64,000 nt of DNA. Origin: Paracoccus aurantiacus. GTDB lineage: Bacteria; Pseudomonadota; Alphaproteobacteria; Rhodobacterales; Rhodobacteraceae. The stretch lies in NCBI RefSeq assembly GCF_007993065.1, contig NZ_VOPL01000010.1, forward strand, positions 1-64,000. The letters run 5' to 3'. Positions 51,454 through 60,705 of the stretch are shown here, one piece after another. Numbering within the stretch: the stretch's first letter is position 1; each line of letters begins with the position of its first letter. The notes beneath the pieces are model-generated. The model was not told where the DNA came from. It worked only from the letters and a program-made list of their open reading frames with translations, and did not search any database. The translations under genes were made by a program, and so were the position numbers.

Positions 51454-51681
51454 TCACACGCCAGCGGGGATTTCGAACTTACCCGTCTCGGACCCATCAT
51501 CCGCCAGAACGGGCCGAACGCTCAGGCCCTGCAGCAACCCGCGGCGGACGATGTCATCGGCCAGTTCCTCGACCGAGATGCCGGCGTTGATGCGCCGGAC
51601 CTTGGACTGACTCAGCACGAGCTTGTCGAAGGGAATGTCCCGGGACGGGGACAGGGTGACTTTCTGGGCAGATTTCGCCAT
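51454..51681 (-). pseudogene. ParB/RepB-like partition protein, N-terminal fragment
   Basis: 76 codons: MAKSAQKVTLSPSRDIPFDK, LVLSQSKVRRINAGISVEEL, ADDIVRRGLLQGLSVRPVLA, TGKFEIPAG. This is the N-terminus of plasmid ParB-like nuclease-domain proteins. It stops at the IS21-type end, just before the usual GRRR motif. Confidence 0.78.
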
Positions 51682-51793
51682 CAGATCTTCTCCGCGACGG
51701 ACGCCGGAAGCCACTCTTCCGATCTCACTTCCCGTCACCCCTCAAACCAACAAACCTGTCCCTCTCCTGTTCTGGCGCTCCCGAGACAGGACC

Positions 51794-51865
51794 TTAACAG
51801 CTGTTAAATCGTCAGTCCCGAGGTGGCGGAACAGTACGCAGTCTCTTAACGTTAACAGCTGCTAA
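51794..51865. repeat. Repeated TTAACAGCTG motifs
   Basis: TTAACAGCTGTTAA (51794-51807) is a perfect palindrome. TTAACAGCTG recurs at 51852-51861, within TTAACGTTAACAGCTGCTAA. The pair lies between the parB remnant and the broken repC, and may be an old regulator- or initiator-binding site. Confidence 0.45.
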
Positions 51866-52969
51866 GCTGCAGATCGTCGTCCAATCAATGCCATGACCAT
51901 CGGCCCACAGGAAAACTCACCGACCGCAACTTTGGCAGTCAGAGCTCTCAAGTATCCACCAGGCGATCTGATGTACTCAACGCGTTCCAGCATGGCAGAA
52001 ACGACGATCGACGCTTGCTCCGGACCCATGAACCGCTGCGCGTCTTCCCATGCTGACGCACTAATCCCCATCGCTGGTCGCACATGGCATGCCGCATCGA
52101 AAAGCTGGTGCCAATGACGAATTTCCCCTTGGTAGACGGTCTTGAGCGAGGGACATGCCGCGATCACCAGGTGCAGCGGGATCTTTGGCGGGCGTCTTGT
52201 GCCCTGTTCCATCGACGTCAGCCGCGGGCTCATCCCTGTGCACATCTGGCACGCCGGGCGCCGCCCCGCTTTTTTCTAAAGCAGGTTCATGATCTATAGA
52301 TTCTTTATTTGAATTATGATGGTGACGCTCAGATCGGGCATCATTGGTGTTCATTTCTTCTGTTTCAGAGCCATCAATGATGTTTCGTGGCTGGTCTCGG
52401 AGAGCTTCAAGATCGTCTCGATAGGCCGCGAGGACCTCAATTGAAAGTTTGCGGCGAAGCGCGCGCGCTGTGAGGATAGCCTTGTCATGAAGCTGGTCCC
52501 AGATACCTAGGCTTGGCTGCATCTCGTCTCCGAACGCCGCGAGGGCCGCGAGATCACGCCGCATGAGGCTTACAACCTCTCTCAGACGCCTGACGCGCTC
52601 CTCAGCCTCACGTACGGCCTCTGCGGCCCGTGCTATCTCCTCGGACTGGCAGTAGAGCGGGGAGAGATCGAAGCCAAAGGCGACGCTCTCTTCGCCGTGC
52701 TTGCGGACGTAGCGCTTTCCATTGGGGCTATCACGCCTCTGAAGCAAACTAGCCTCGACAAGACGCGCGAGGTGACGACGCATCGTTGAGCACGGCATCC
52801 CATTCAGGCGCTCACAGATCGTCTTGTTCGAGGGGAAGACTACCATCTCGGCGTTCCCGCCAAGTCCATCGTCTGGAAAGAAGCTGAGGAGCCCCTGCAA
52901 AACGGTCAAATCACGTTCTGACACGCCAAAGGCCGCTTGCGCCTTGGAGAGCTCGCGCAAGGGGTTCTG
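51862..52969 (-). pseudogene. Second RepC-type initiator, truncated and frameshifted
   Basis: The first frame (from about 52,969) gives SSQNPLRELSKAQAAFGVSE, RDLTVLQGLLSFFPDDGLGG, NKTICERLNGMPCSTMRRHLARLVEASLLQRRDSPNGKRYVRK and AFGFDLSPLYCQSEEIA. Near 52,200 the frame changes and continues CPSLKTVYQGEIRHWHQLFD, MGISASAWEDAQRFMGPEQA and YIRSPGGYLRALTAK. Both RepC halves are recognisable. The N-terminal 40 or so residues are replaced by an SDR fragment. It probably belonged to a former second replicon. Confidence 0.85.
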
Positions 52970-52973
52970 CGAA

Positions 52974-53228
52974 GAAGCGGTAAGCCGGACCCTCGACAGG
53001 TTCGGCAGGTTTGACGTGTTGATCTGCAACGCCGCCGAACAGCATGCGCGGGAAGAGGTCATAGAGATATCCGAAGAGCAGCGTTTCCGCACGTGCCAGA
53101 CGAACATCGGCGGTCATTTCTACATGGTGCAGGCGGCATTGCGCATCTTGAGAAGGGTGCATCCATCATCTGCACGACCTCCGTCACCGCCTATCGCGGG
53201 CAGGACCTGCTGATCGACTATGCGTCGG
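52974..53228 (+). pseudogene. Short-chain dehydrogenase (YghA-like) fragment
   Basis: The plus strand reads TLDRFGRFDVLICNAAEQHA, ISEEQRFRTCQTNIGGHFYM, with a frameshift near 53,140 and then EKGASIICTTSVTAYRGQDL, LIDYAS. These are the NAG-like and Ser/Tyr regions of the SDR fold without both ends. Confidence 0.72.
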
Positions 53229-53232
53229 TGCC

Positions 53233-53580
53233 GTGCCGGCATCTCCGACACAGGATGCGCTTAGAGAGTGGCAACTCGACCCGCACGAGGACGAGGACGG
53301 CTTTCGCCACGCCCCGACCAATTACTTCCGCGATCACGATGCGGTATTCGAGCTGAAGGTCCAGCTCTGGGCGAACGCGGAGACGCAGCCGATCGAGGAC
53401 GCCTTGGTCGAGTGGCCGTCACAGGGCAAACAGCATCGCACCGCGGCCAAGATTCGCAGCCCCGCGCAGGAAGCCTACAGCTTGGCGCGCGCCAGCTATT
53501 TCCGATGACGTGATGACCTGCCGCCCAGCCCACAGCCTGGCCGCCCATCCGTCGCTCGGGTGGGTGATGCGCGCACGGCT
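53233..53580 (+). pseudogene. Catalase-related peroxidase, C-terminal fragment
   Basis: LREWQLDPHEDEDGFRHAPT, NYFRDHDAVFELKVQLWANA, then a frameshift near 53,503 and DVMTCRPAHSLAAHPSLGWV, MRARLQVY. This resembles the end of catalase-family (srpA-like) haem peroxidases. The haem-ligand part is missing. Assignment is moderate. Confidence 0.55.
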
Positions 53581-53691
53581 TCAGGTCTATCATGGCTGTC
53601 CCCTTTCGCCACCGCGAGAACGGTGTTACTGAAGAAAATACCGCTGACATCACAGCCATCCCGGCCTAAGCCGAAGCAAGAGGCACCGATC

Positions 53692-54204
53692 ATGTCGACA
53701 GCCGTCAATTCCGCCACGTACGCTGCCATGCCGATCGGCAGGGTGCCAACCACGCTGACGATCAACGGTCAGACACGCACCCGCGCGATCGAGCCTTGGA
53801 CGACGCTGCTCGACCTGCTGCGGGAGGGCGAAGACCTGATCGGCACCAAGAAAGGCTGCGATCATGGCCAGTGCGGCGCGTGCACCGTGCTGGTCGACGG
53901 GCGCCGCATCAACTCGTGTCTCAAGCTGGCGGTGACGCTGGACGGGGCGGAAATCACGACGATCGAAGGGCTCGGTCAGCCAGGCAACCTCCATCCGCTG
54001 CAATCCGCTTTCTGCGACCACGACGCCTTCCAGTGCGGCTATTGCACACCCGGCCAGATTTGTTCGGCGCAGGGCCTCATCAATGAAGGCAAGGCTAGGA
54101 CCCGTGACGAGGTCCGCGAGCTGATGAGCGGAAACCTGTGCCGGTGCGGCGCCTATACGAACATAATCGATGCGGTGCTCGACGTGATCGGAGAGCAGGC
54201 ATGA
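53692..54204 (+). CDS. paoA: Aldehyde oxidoreductase 2Fe-2S subunit (PaoA-like)
   Basis: 170 residues. The plant-type 2Fe-2S motif is GCDHGQCGACTVLVDGRRINSC (near 60-80). The second cluster is QCGYCTPGQICSAQGLI and LCRCGAYTNI. It passes electrons from the Mo centre to FAD in xanthine-oxidase-family enzymes. E. coli PaoA has a twin-arginine signal; here the N-terminus (MSTAVNSATYAAMPIGRVPT) has no RR motif, so this enzyme is probably cytoplasmic. It overlaps the next subunit by 4 bp. Confidence 0.93.
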   Translation: MSTAVNSATYAAMPIGRVPTTLTINGQTRTRAIEPWTTLLDLLREGEDLIGTKKGCDHGQCGACTVLVDGRRINSCLKLAVTLDGAEITTIEGLGQPGNLHPLQSAFCDHDAFQCGYCTPGQICSAQGLINEGKARTRDEVRELMSGNLCRCGAYTNIIDAVLDVIGEQA

Positions 54205-55214
54205 ACCGCTTCGACTATGCCCGTCCGGCCAGCGTTGCCGAAGCAGTACAGGCAGGCACGGGAGAGCAGGTCCGCTACCTGGCGGGCGGCACGAACCTGA
54301 TCGACCTGATGAAGGAAAACGTCGATCAGCCGACGACGGTAATCGACATCAATCGCCTGCCGCTGAACGCGATCGAGGAGCTGGACGGCGGAGGGCTGCG
54401 GTTAGGCGCGCTCGTGCCGAACTCTGACACGGCGTGGGACGCGCGGGTCGAGCAGCGCTATCCCTTGCTGTCTTCCGCGATCCTCGCCGGCGCCAGCCCT
54501 CAGTTGCGCAATGCCGCGACCAACGGCGGCAACCTCAACCAGCGCACGCGCTGCTATTACTTCTATGATGTCGCAACGCCGTGCAACAAGCGTAAGCCGG
54601 GCTCCGGCTGCGGTGCAATCGGCGGGGTCAATCGTATCCACGCCATCCTGGGCGCGAGTGACCAATGCATCGCCACACATCCCTCGGATATGTGCGTCGC
54701 TCTGGCAGTGCTCGACGCGATTGTTCAGGTGACCGGGCCGGAAGGTGACCGCGCGATCCCGATCGCCGATTATCATCGGCTGCCCGGCGACGAGCCGTGG
54801 CGCGACAACACGCTGCGTCCGGGCGAGTTGGTGACGGGCATCGACCTACCCGCCGAGGACTTCACCAAGAACTACACCTATCTGAAGCTGCGCGATCGTC
54901 TGTCCTATGCCTTCGCGCTGGTGTCGATAGCCGTCGCGATGCGGATCGAAGGCAGCACGATCGCGGAAGCGCAGGTGGCGCTCGGCGGCGTCGCGCACAA
55001 GCCATGGCGCAGCACCGAAGCCGAGAAGCTGCTGAAAGGCCAGCAGCCGTCGCCGCAGACATTCAGCGCCTTCGCCGATGCCCTCCTCGCCGGAGCGGTC
55101 GGTCAGGGCAAGAACGACTTCAAAATCCCGCTCGCGCGCAAGGGGATCGTCCGTGCGCTGAAGCAGGCCGCCGAGGCCACCCCGCAATCGCAGACCGACA
55201 AGCGCATCGCTTAA
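54201..55214 (+). CDS. paoB: Aldehyde oxidoreductase FAD subunit (PaoB-like)
   Basis: 337 residues. FAD-binding [20 protein letters not shown] and [20 protein letters not shown]. The loop [27 protein letters not shown] supplies the cysteines for the extra 4Fe-4S cluster seen in PaoB and 4-hydroxybenzoyl-CoA-reductase-type subunits. It overlaps paoA, and paoC starts 12 bp after its stop. Confidence 0.93.
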   Translation: [337 protein letters not shown]

Positions 55215-55226
55215 GGAGCAGACATC

Positions 55227-57473
55227 ATGGCTACCGCAGCGAAGATCGGAATCGGCAGCGCGATCAACCGCGTCGATGGCGTCGAGAAGGTCACTGGCAC
55301 GGCGCGCTACGCCGCCGAGCATCCGGTGGAGAACCTGCTGTACGGCTACATCGTCGAGGCCGCGATCGCCAAAGGCCGCGTGCTTAGCGTCGATGAGGAC
55401 GCGGCGCGCGCTGTTCCTGGCGTTGTCGAGGTCATTACACATCTCAACCGGCCGCACGTCGCCTGGACAGACCACAGCTACCAGGACGAGATGAAGATTC
55501 CTGGCTCTCCGTTCCGGCCACTCTACGATGACCGCATCCATTTCAGCCAGCAACCGATCGCGCTGGTGCTGGCCGAGACGTTCGAGGCAGCGCGCTACGC
55601 CGCCAGCCTGATCGAGATCGCCTACGAGACGGAGGCGCATAACACCGACTTCGACGTCGCACTCGACGATGAGTATGTGCCGAAGAAAAAGCGCAGCGGC
55701 TACGTGCCACCCAAGGACCGTGGGGACGCGGCGCAGGCGTTCGCGGACGCCCCGCTCAGGGTGGCCGGCGACTACCGGCTCGCGCCGGAACACCACAATG
55801 CCATGGAAATGTTCGGCTCCACCGTCGAATGGCACGGCGACGGCAGCATCACCGTGTGGGATAAGACCCAAGGTTCGCAGGGGGTGCATGCCTACCTTGC
55901 CAGCGTCTTCGGCTTTTCGAAAAAGAAGGTACGCGTGCTCAACCCCTATGTCGGCGGCGCCTTCGGCTCCGGACTCCGACCGCAGCATCAGGTGTTTCTC
56001 GCGGTGCTAGCCGCAAAGATGCTTGAACGCTCCGTACGGGTGACGATGACACGCCAGCAGATGTTCAGCCACGCCTACCGCCCGCAGGCAGTACAAAGTA
56101 TCGCCTTGGGCGCGGAGACGACCGGCAAGCTCACCGCGATCCGGAACGCGGCGACCACCTCCACCTCGCGTTACGAGGACAACATGGAGAATGTCGTCAC
56201 ATGGGGATTGATGAATTACGACTGCCCGAACGCCGACGCTGAATACACCCTCGCTCAGATCGACACACCAACATCAGCAGACATGCGCGCGCCGGGGGCG
56301 GCAACCGGCATGACGCTGTTCGAGATAGCAATCGACGAGATGGCCTATGCCGCCAAGGTCGACCCCCTCGAGTTTCGGCTCATCAATTACTCACCCATCG
56401 ATGCAATGAACGGCACGCCCTATACCAGCAAGGCGCTGCGGGAGGCGTTCCGCGAGGGGGCCGAGGCATTCAAATGGAGTGAGCGGTCGGCCGAACCGCG
56501 GTCGATGCGCGAGGGCAACGAGCTGATCGGCTGGGGCTGCGCGACCGGCATGTGGGACGCACAATTCTCCAAGACGTCCGCCAGCGCCAAACTCAGCGCC
56601 AACGGCCATCTGGAAGTAGCATGCGCGACTTCAGACATCGGCACCGGCAGCTACACTGTGATGACCTTGGTCGCCGCCGACACGCTGGGCCTGCCCCCTG
56701 AGCAGATCACTGCCAAGCTGGGCGACTCCGACCTCCCGGCTGCCCCGGTCGAAGGCGGGTCATGGGGGGCGGCATCGTCTGGGGCAGCGGTCCAGCTCGC
56801 GTGCCAAGCGGTTGGCAAGAAGCTCCTGAAGGCGGCCGGGAAGATCGCCGGCGAACCGCTGGACGGAGCGAAAATAGAAGATGTGCTGTTTGAGGACGGA
56901 TGCATCGTGTTGAAGGACACGCCGACGGTCCGCGTGCCATTCGGCGATGCGATGCGTGCCGCCGATCTGACGGAGATCGAAGAGGAAGCAACCGCTGCTC
57001 CCGGGTTCGGCGACATGTGGAAAGGCCTCCACAAGTCAAAGAACACCCATAGCGCAATCTTCGCGGAAGTGAGGGTGGATGAGGAGTTGGGCGTTGTACG
57101 CGTCACCCGCATCGTCGACGCCGTCGCTGCTGGCCGCATCATCAACCCGAAGACTGCGCGCAGCCAGATCCTCGGCGGCGTGGTTATGGGCATTGGTATG
57201 GCGCTTCACGAGGAGACGTTCTCCGATCACCGGCTGGGTCGTTGGATGAATCACAATTTCGGCGAATACCATGTGCCCGTGCACGCCGACATCCATGATA
57301 TTCAAGTCATCTTCGTCGATGAATCCGATCCTGAGGTGACTCCGCTCGGGGTGAAAGGCTTAGGCGAGATTGGCATTGTCGGCACCGCTGCGGCGATCGC
57401 CAACGCAATTTATCATGCGACTGGCAAGCGGGTCCGGTCCCTGCCGATCACGATCGACAAGATTCTGGAATGA
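55227..57473 (+). CDS. paoC: Aldehyde oxidoreductase molybdenum subunit (PaoC-like)
   Basis: 748 residues. AINRVDGVEKVTGTARYAAE begins the a/b hammerhead domain; GGAFGSGLRPQHQVFLAVLA, MRAPGAATGMTLFEIAIDEM, EGGSWGAASSGAA and VKGLGEIGIVGTAAAIANAI (active-site Glu) are Mo-cofactor contacts. The enzyme oxidises aldehydes to acids. The cofactor-insertion chaperone (PaoD/XdhC) normally encoded next to it is absent from this window. Confidence 0.95.
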   Translation: MATAAKIGIGSAINRVDGVEKVTGTARYAAEHPVENLLYGYIVEAAIAKGRVLSVDEDAARAVPGVVEVITHLNRPHVAWTDHSYQDEMKIPGSPFRPLYDDRIHFSQQPIALVLAETFEAARYAASLIEIAYETEAHNTDFDVALDDEYVPKKKRSGYVPPKDRGDAAQAFADAPLRVAGDYRLAPEHHNAMEMFGSTVEWHGDGSITVWDKTQGSQGVHAYLASVFGFSKKKVRVLNPYVGGAFGSGLRPQHQVFLAVLAAKMLERSVRVTMTRQQMFSHAYRPQAVQSIALGAETTGKLTAIRNAATTSTSRYEDNMENVVTWGLMNYDCPNADAEYTLAQIDTPTSADMRAPGAATGMTLFEIAIDEMAYAAKVDPLEFRLINYSPIDAMNGTPYTSKALREAFREGAEAFKWSERSAEPRSMREGNELIGWGCATGMWDAQFSKTSASAKLSANGHLEVACATSDIGTGSYTVMTLVAADTLGLPPEQITAKLGDSDLPAAPVEGGSWGAASSGAAVQLACQAVGKKLLKAAGKIAGEPLDGAKIEDVLFEDGCIVLKDTPTVRVPFGDAMRAADLTEIEEEATAAPGFGDMWKGLHKSKNTHSAIFAEVRVDEELGVVRVTRIVDAVAAGRIINPKTARSQILGGVVMGIGMALHEETFSDHRLGRWMNHNFGEYHVPVHADIHDIQVIFVDESDPEVTPLGVKGLGEIGIVGTAAAIANAIYHATGKRVRSLPITIDKILE

Positions 57474-57626
57474 TGCACTGTTTCACGCGGGCAGCTAGCT
57501 GCCTTCGCTACACTATTGCGTCTTCCATCGCTGCGTTATCGAGCGCGTGACCGCTGGGAACGCTTCCACGGTCTCGTTCGTTATCGTGCAAACTAAGACT
57601 TGGTCATTTATGTTGAGGAGTTGATG

Positions 57627-57920
57627 ATGCCCAAACTTGCGCTGTACGTGCCACTGAAGGCCAAGGCCGGAAAAGAGAGCGATGTCGCGGATTTCTTGAC
57701 CTCGGCGCTACCGCTCGTTCAAGCCGAGCCCGGTACCCTGACCTGGTATGCGATCCAGGAAGGCCCCGGTGCGTACGCGATCTTTGATACGTTCGACACA
57801 GAGGAAGATCGGCAGGCGCATCTTGACGGCAAGGTTGCCGCCGCACTGATGGACAAGGCGGATGAGCTGTTTTCCGAACCGCCACAGATTCATAAGTTCA
57901 CCCTACTGGCAGCTAAATAG
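57627..57920 (+). CDS. Antibiotic biosynthesis monooxygenase-domain protein
   Basis: 97 residues, ferredoxin-like ABM fold: PKLALYVPLKAKAGKESDVA, LPLVQAEPGTLTWYAIQEGP, YAIFDTFDTEEDRQAHLDGK. AGGAG precedes the ATG 57627 by 6 bp (57624 is also possible). Members act as cofactor-free monooxygenases or quinol/haem-interacting proteins; the role here is unknown. It follows the Pao genes by 153 bp and precedes the 73-bp repeat. Confidence 0.85.
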   Translation: MPKLALYVPLKAKAGKESDVADFLTSALPLVQAEPGTLTWYAIQEGPGAYAIFDTFDTEEDRQAHLDGKVAAALMDKADELFSEPPQIHKFTLLAAK

Positions 57921-57953
57921 CATAGTGCTCGACACCATTCCGTCGGGCTTGGC

Positions 57954-58026
57954 TGGAGGAAGCGAGCATTGCGAGGACCCACCCCTTGGAAAGAGGGCCG
58001 GAACAGGCCCTCTTTCCAGGACGCGG
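57954..58026. repeat. 73-bp hairpin repeat, copy 2
   Basis: Identical to 38134-38206, with the perfect 12-bp stem at its centre. Here it lies 34 bp after the ABM gene stop, where it could act as a terminator, although the run after the stem is not T-rich (AGGACGCGG). Same orientation as copy 1. Confidence 0.85.
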
Positions 58027-58138
58027 AACGAGACTGTCCGACAAACGTGGTGAAGCAGTACATGCGGGGACGCCGATGGCTGCGAAGGTGAGGGCGGGCG
58101 CTTAGGCGTCCGCTCGTCTGTTTTGAGGCCGGCGGCTA

Positions 58139-59365
58139 TCATGCGGTCGTCATGTCCCGACGTCTTTCGGACAGACCAATGAGGCTGCCAACGAGGTTTA
58201 GCTTATCGGCACTTCGGGCCCGCACCATGGCGCGCAGATAACCTCCTGGGCTGGCGATGCGGATCGTCGGATCTGAGCATTTGGCGTCGATGATCAGAAC
58301 GCAGATCATGGCCTCGTCCTCGGACATGAGTTCCATTGCCTCGATCCAGGCGGAGTGATTTATGCCTCTATCCCTCATGACATGATGAGCCGCGACAACA
58401 AAATCGTGGAATGTAAGCTGTTCTCGGTCACTGCGGGCGTCGAGATACATCTGGAAACCATCGCCGGCCAGTTCATAAAGACGCTGCGGTCCAAGCCGGG
58501 CGAGAAACTCGCTCTTGCAAGCGGCGCTGCGACCCACATCATCTTTTTCTTTGCATTGCGGCGCGTCGGCAGACGCGTCGCTATCAAGATTGTCTTGCGC
58601 GGGCTTGCCCGCGTTCCTTTTTATGTGCGGTGCACTACAGGACAAAGATTCTTCTTGCGTTGTATCTTGTATATAGGGCCGCTCAAAATTGAGCGGTCGA
58701 ACGCTTGAATTTTCAATATTTTCTACGATTCTGACCGCTTCTCTGCTGGAGTTATCCGCAGCCTCGACATGCGCCGCCAGCTCAGAAATATCCATCCGGT
58801 GCAGCTGCCCGGCGTCGGGCCATTCGTCAATTACTTGGGCGTAATGACTGGCTGAGGGGTGGCCAACGGCTGCCATGGCCGCAATCGCCCCGTTCAGATG
58901 CCGCTTGTGGATCGAGCGAAGCCCTCGCAGTGAGGCGTGCTGATGGCGCACTGCTTCAAGATCGTCCAGACGGCTTTGAAACTTGGCAGCGCGGCGAATC
59001 GTCGGCCCGAAAAAGATGCCGCATCCGTGCCGACTGGAACGGCTGCCGTTGGCGGCGACGCGCTTTCCAACAAGCCCGGCGGCGACGAGCCCGGCTTCGT
59101 GGCGACGTAAGGTCGCAGTTGAAACGCCCGCCACCCGCGCCAACTCGACCTGGGCAGCGTAACAGCACGGATCGCCGCCTGCGGTTGTCCAGTCTCGCGG
59201 CTTGGTCAAAGAGGCCATGATACGAAAGATGTGGGTAGCGCCGTGGGACAGGCCAAGCATGGGGGCCACACGCTCAACCAGTGAAATCAGATGGTCCCTG
59301 CAAAGGCGTGGACCTGCGCGTTCGGGGGATTGATGCCGCTCTAGGGCGACGGATGTGGTGATCAT
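58139..59365 (-). CDS. Solo RepC-type replication initiator
   Basis: 408 residues. RepC features: LVERVAPMLGLSHGATHIFRIMASLTKPRDW, QVELARVAGVSTATLRRHEAGLVAAGLVGKRVAANGSRS (wHTH), CGIFFGPTIRRAAKFQSRLD, and the C-terminal ASPGGYLRAMVRARSADKLN. GGAG lies upstream of ATG 59365. It has no repA or repB next to it and a different sequence from the 20.9-kb RepC, so it likely drives a separate replicon. A plus-strand antisense RNA is predicted just upstream. It appears intact. Confidence 0.88.
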   Translation of the reverse strand: MITTSVALERHQSPERAGPRLCRDHLISLVERVAPMLGLSHGATHIFRIMASLTKPRDWTTAGGDPCCYAAQVELARVAGVSTATLRRHEAGLVAAGLVGKRVAANGSRSSRHGCGIFFGPTIRRAAKFQSRLDDLEAVRHQHASLRGLRSIHKRHLNGAIAAMAAVGHPSASHYAQVIDEWPDAGQLHRMDISELAAHVEAADNSSREAVRIVENIENSSVRPLNFERPYIQDTTQEESLSCSAPHIKRNAGKPAQDNLDSDASADAPQCKEKDDVGRSAACKSEFLARLGPQRLYELAGDGFQMYLDARSDREQLTFHDFVVAAHHVMRDRGINHSAWIEAMELMSEDEAMICVLIIDAKCSDPTIRIASPGGYLRAMVRARSADKLNLVGSLIGLSERRRDMTTA

Positions 59366-59438
59366 TGTCTGCTCCGTTCTTTTTGAAAGACGAGGCTTCC
59401 GGGCAAGACCTTATTGTTCGCGCAAGCGCGTTTTTTCG

Positions 59439-59554
59439 TTGATCTCGATGTTCGGAGAGGCTAGAACAGACCTAAGATGTCAAGTGCTGAGGTTTGGTAG
59501 ACCTTGGTTCTAAGCCCCCCCGCCGGATTGCCCCGCGCGGGGGTTTTGCTTTTT
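59439..59554 (+). ncRNA. Predicted antisense RNA upstream of solo repC
   Basis: TTGATC (59439-59444), 17 bp, TAGAAC (59462-59467) make a plausible promoter on the strand opposite the repC leader. About 50 bp further a stem CCCCCGC (59517-59523)/GCGGGGG (59537-59543) is followed by TTTTGCTTTTT. Promoter, size and position match the ctRNA of repABC plasmids. The -35 and -10 boxes match consensus only partly. Confidence 0.6.
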
Positions 59555-59661
59555 ATGCTGCTGGTTCTGCTGCGCCTTCTGTTTTTGTTGTTCTGTCGGG
59601 AATACACCGTGTTACGATTCCCCGCAAATTTTAGTGTTGCGGCCTAGGCGGCCATTAACAC

Positions 59662-60360
59662 TTAGTAGCTGACGAACTCGGCGTGTTCGTTGCCCTGATA
59701 GTCCAGATATCGGATCGCCACCCCGCGAAGGCGGTTCGGCGTCCAGGAAGTGGGGGCACCAGTAAAGCCGCCAATACCAGTTGAGCCATAGACGTTGGTA
59801 TAGCCGACCGTTTCGTAACGACGACAGGTGCCGTCGCTGCTGGTGCTGACGCATTTCTCAACCGGCTCGCGCCTGCCGCCGACCGCGCCCGCGAGCCAGG
59901 CCGGGCCATGCCCGAAGCTGGCGCGTGACCAATAGAAATCGCCCTCTGAATCATATGCGCCAGACTCGGCAATATCCTGTACGTTGTAGGATCCGTCCTG
60001 GTTGCGCGTGCGGCTGTAGTATTTGATGTGATAAAGTTCGATGCCGTCACGGTATTGGCGCACTTCCGGGGTCAGGCCATCGGGGCCGAAGGAAGCCAAG
60101 CCGGCGATGGCCGCGCCGCCTGAGCCGCCGCCCATGGGGCAGTTCCACAGCTGCAGGGGTGGTTCAATCGGAAACGGCGTGATCCTGCGGATCATCTCAA
60201 CCTTGGCGGCAGCACACTCCGCTGACGCGGGAAAGCCGCCTGCAAGGCACAGCAGAATGGCGCAATCAATCGGATAGGCGTCGGCGGGTTCTGCTGTCAC
60301 AACGAGAGTTGTCGCGGCAACAGATAGGCAGAGTGCTGATATTGAGCCTTGAATGTTCAT
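59662..60360 (-). CDS. Secreted plasmid-type protein of unknown function
   Basis: About 232 residues with a signal peptide (MNIQGSISALCLSVAATTLV, cleavage after ADA) and a conserved-looking block CAILLCLAGGFPASAECAAA, KVEMIRRITPFPIEPPLQLWNCP, then a long mature region (YGSTGIGGFTGAPTSWTPNR). Proteins with this Cys-rich signature accompany VirB/Trb conjugation loci in alphaproteobacterial plasmids as I recall it; the function is unknown. A longer start at 60414 is unlikely. The LuxR-operator-like palindrome upstream suggests quorum control together with the small gene before it. Confidence 0.7.
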   Translation of the reverse strand: MNIQGSISALCLSVAATTLVVTAEPADAYPIDCAILLCLAGGFPASAECAAAKVEMIRRITPFPIEPPLQLWNCPMGGGSGGAAIAGLASFGPDGLTPEVRQYRDGIELYHIKYYSRTRNQDGSYNVQDIAESGAYDSEGDFYWSRASFGHGPAWLAGAVGGRREPVEKCVSTSSDGTCRRYETVGYTNVYGSTGIGGFTGAPTSWTPNRLRGVAIRYLDYQGNEHAEFVSY

Positions 60361-60421
60361 GAGGTGACCTGCACACAATTGCAATTTCATACGTATATTG
60401 CAATTTTGTAGCACATCAGGT

Positions 60422-60622
60422 TCAGGCTGAACAGTGGCGGCTTAGCTCTGCCGCTGGCAGCGGCTGGCAGAGAAGCGGCGTCGCCCGGCGGATCGCGTCA
60501 TCCCAAAAAATGGAAGCATCGCCATTATTCCAGACGTAGAGCCAACCGGAGCGCTCGCCGTCGTTGACCCGCAATGTCGGCACGGCCGACAGTCGAGGAG
60601 CTTCCATTGCACGTCGTGTCAT
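60422..60622 (-). CDS. Small hypothetical protein (66 aa)
   Basis: MTRRAMEAPRLSAVPTLRVN, SGWLYVWNNGDASIFWDDAI, RRATPLLCQPLP. AGAGAG lies upstream of ATG 60622; a GTG at 60667 is possible. Trp-rich beta-strands suggest a compact domain; no family recognised. It lies between the palindrome at 60,706-60,740 and the secreted protein gene. Confidence 0.5.
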   Translation of the reverse strand: MTRRAMEAPRLSAVPTLRVNDGERSGWLYVWNNGDASIFWDDAIRRATPLLCQPLPAAELSRHCSA

Positions 60623-60705
60623 CAGTTTCTCTCTGACCAATTGATATAGGTTATCGCCAATCCGCACTGCCTATTGATCGGCGAACCGGTAACCGGTCAA
60701 GTATG

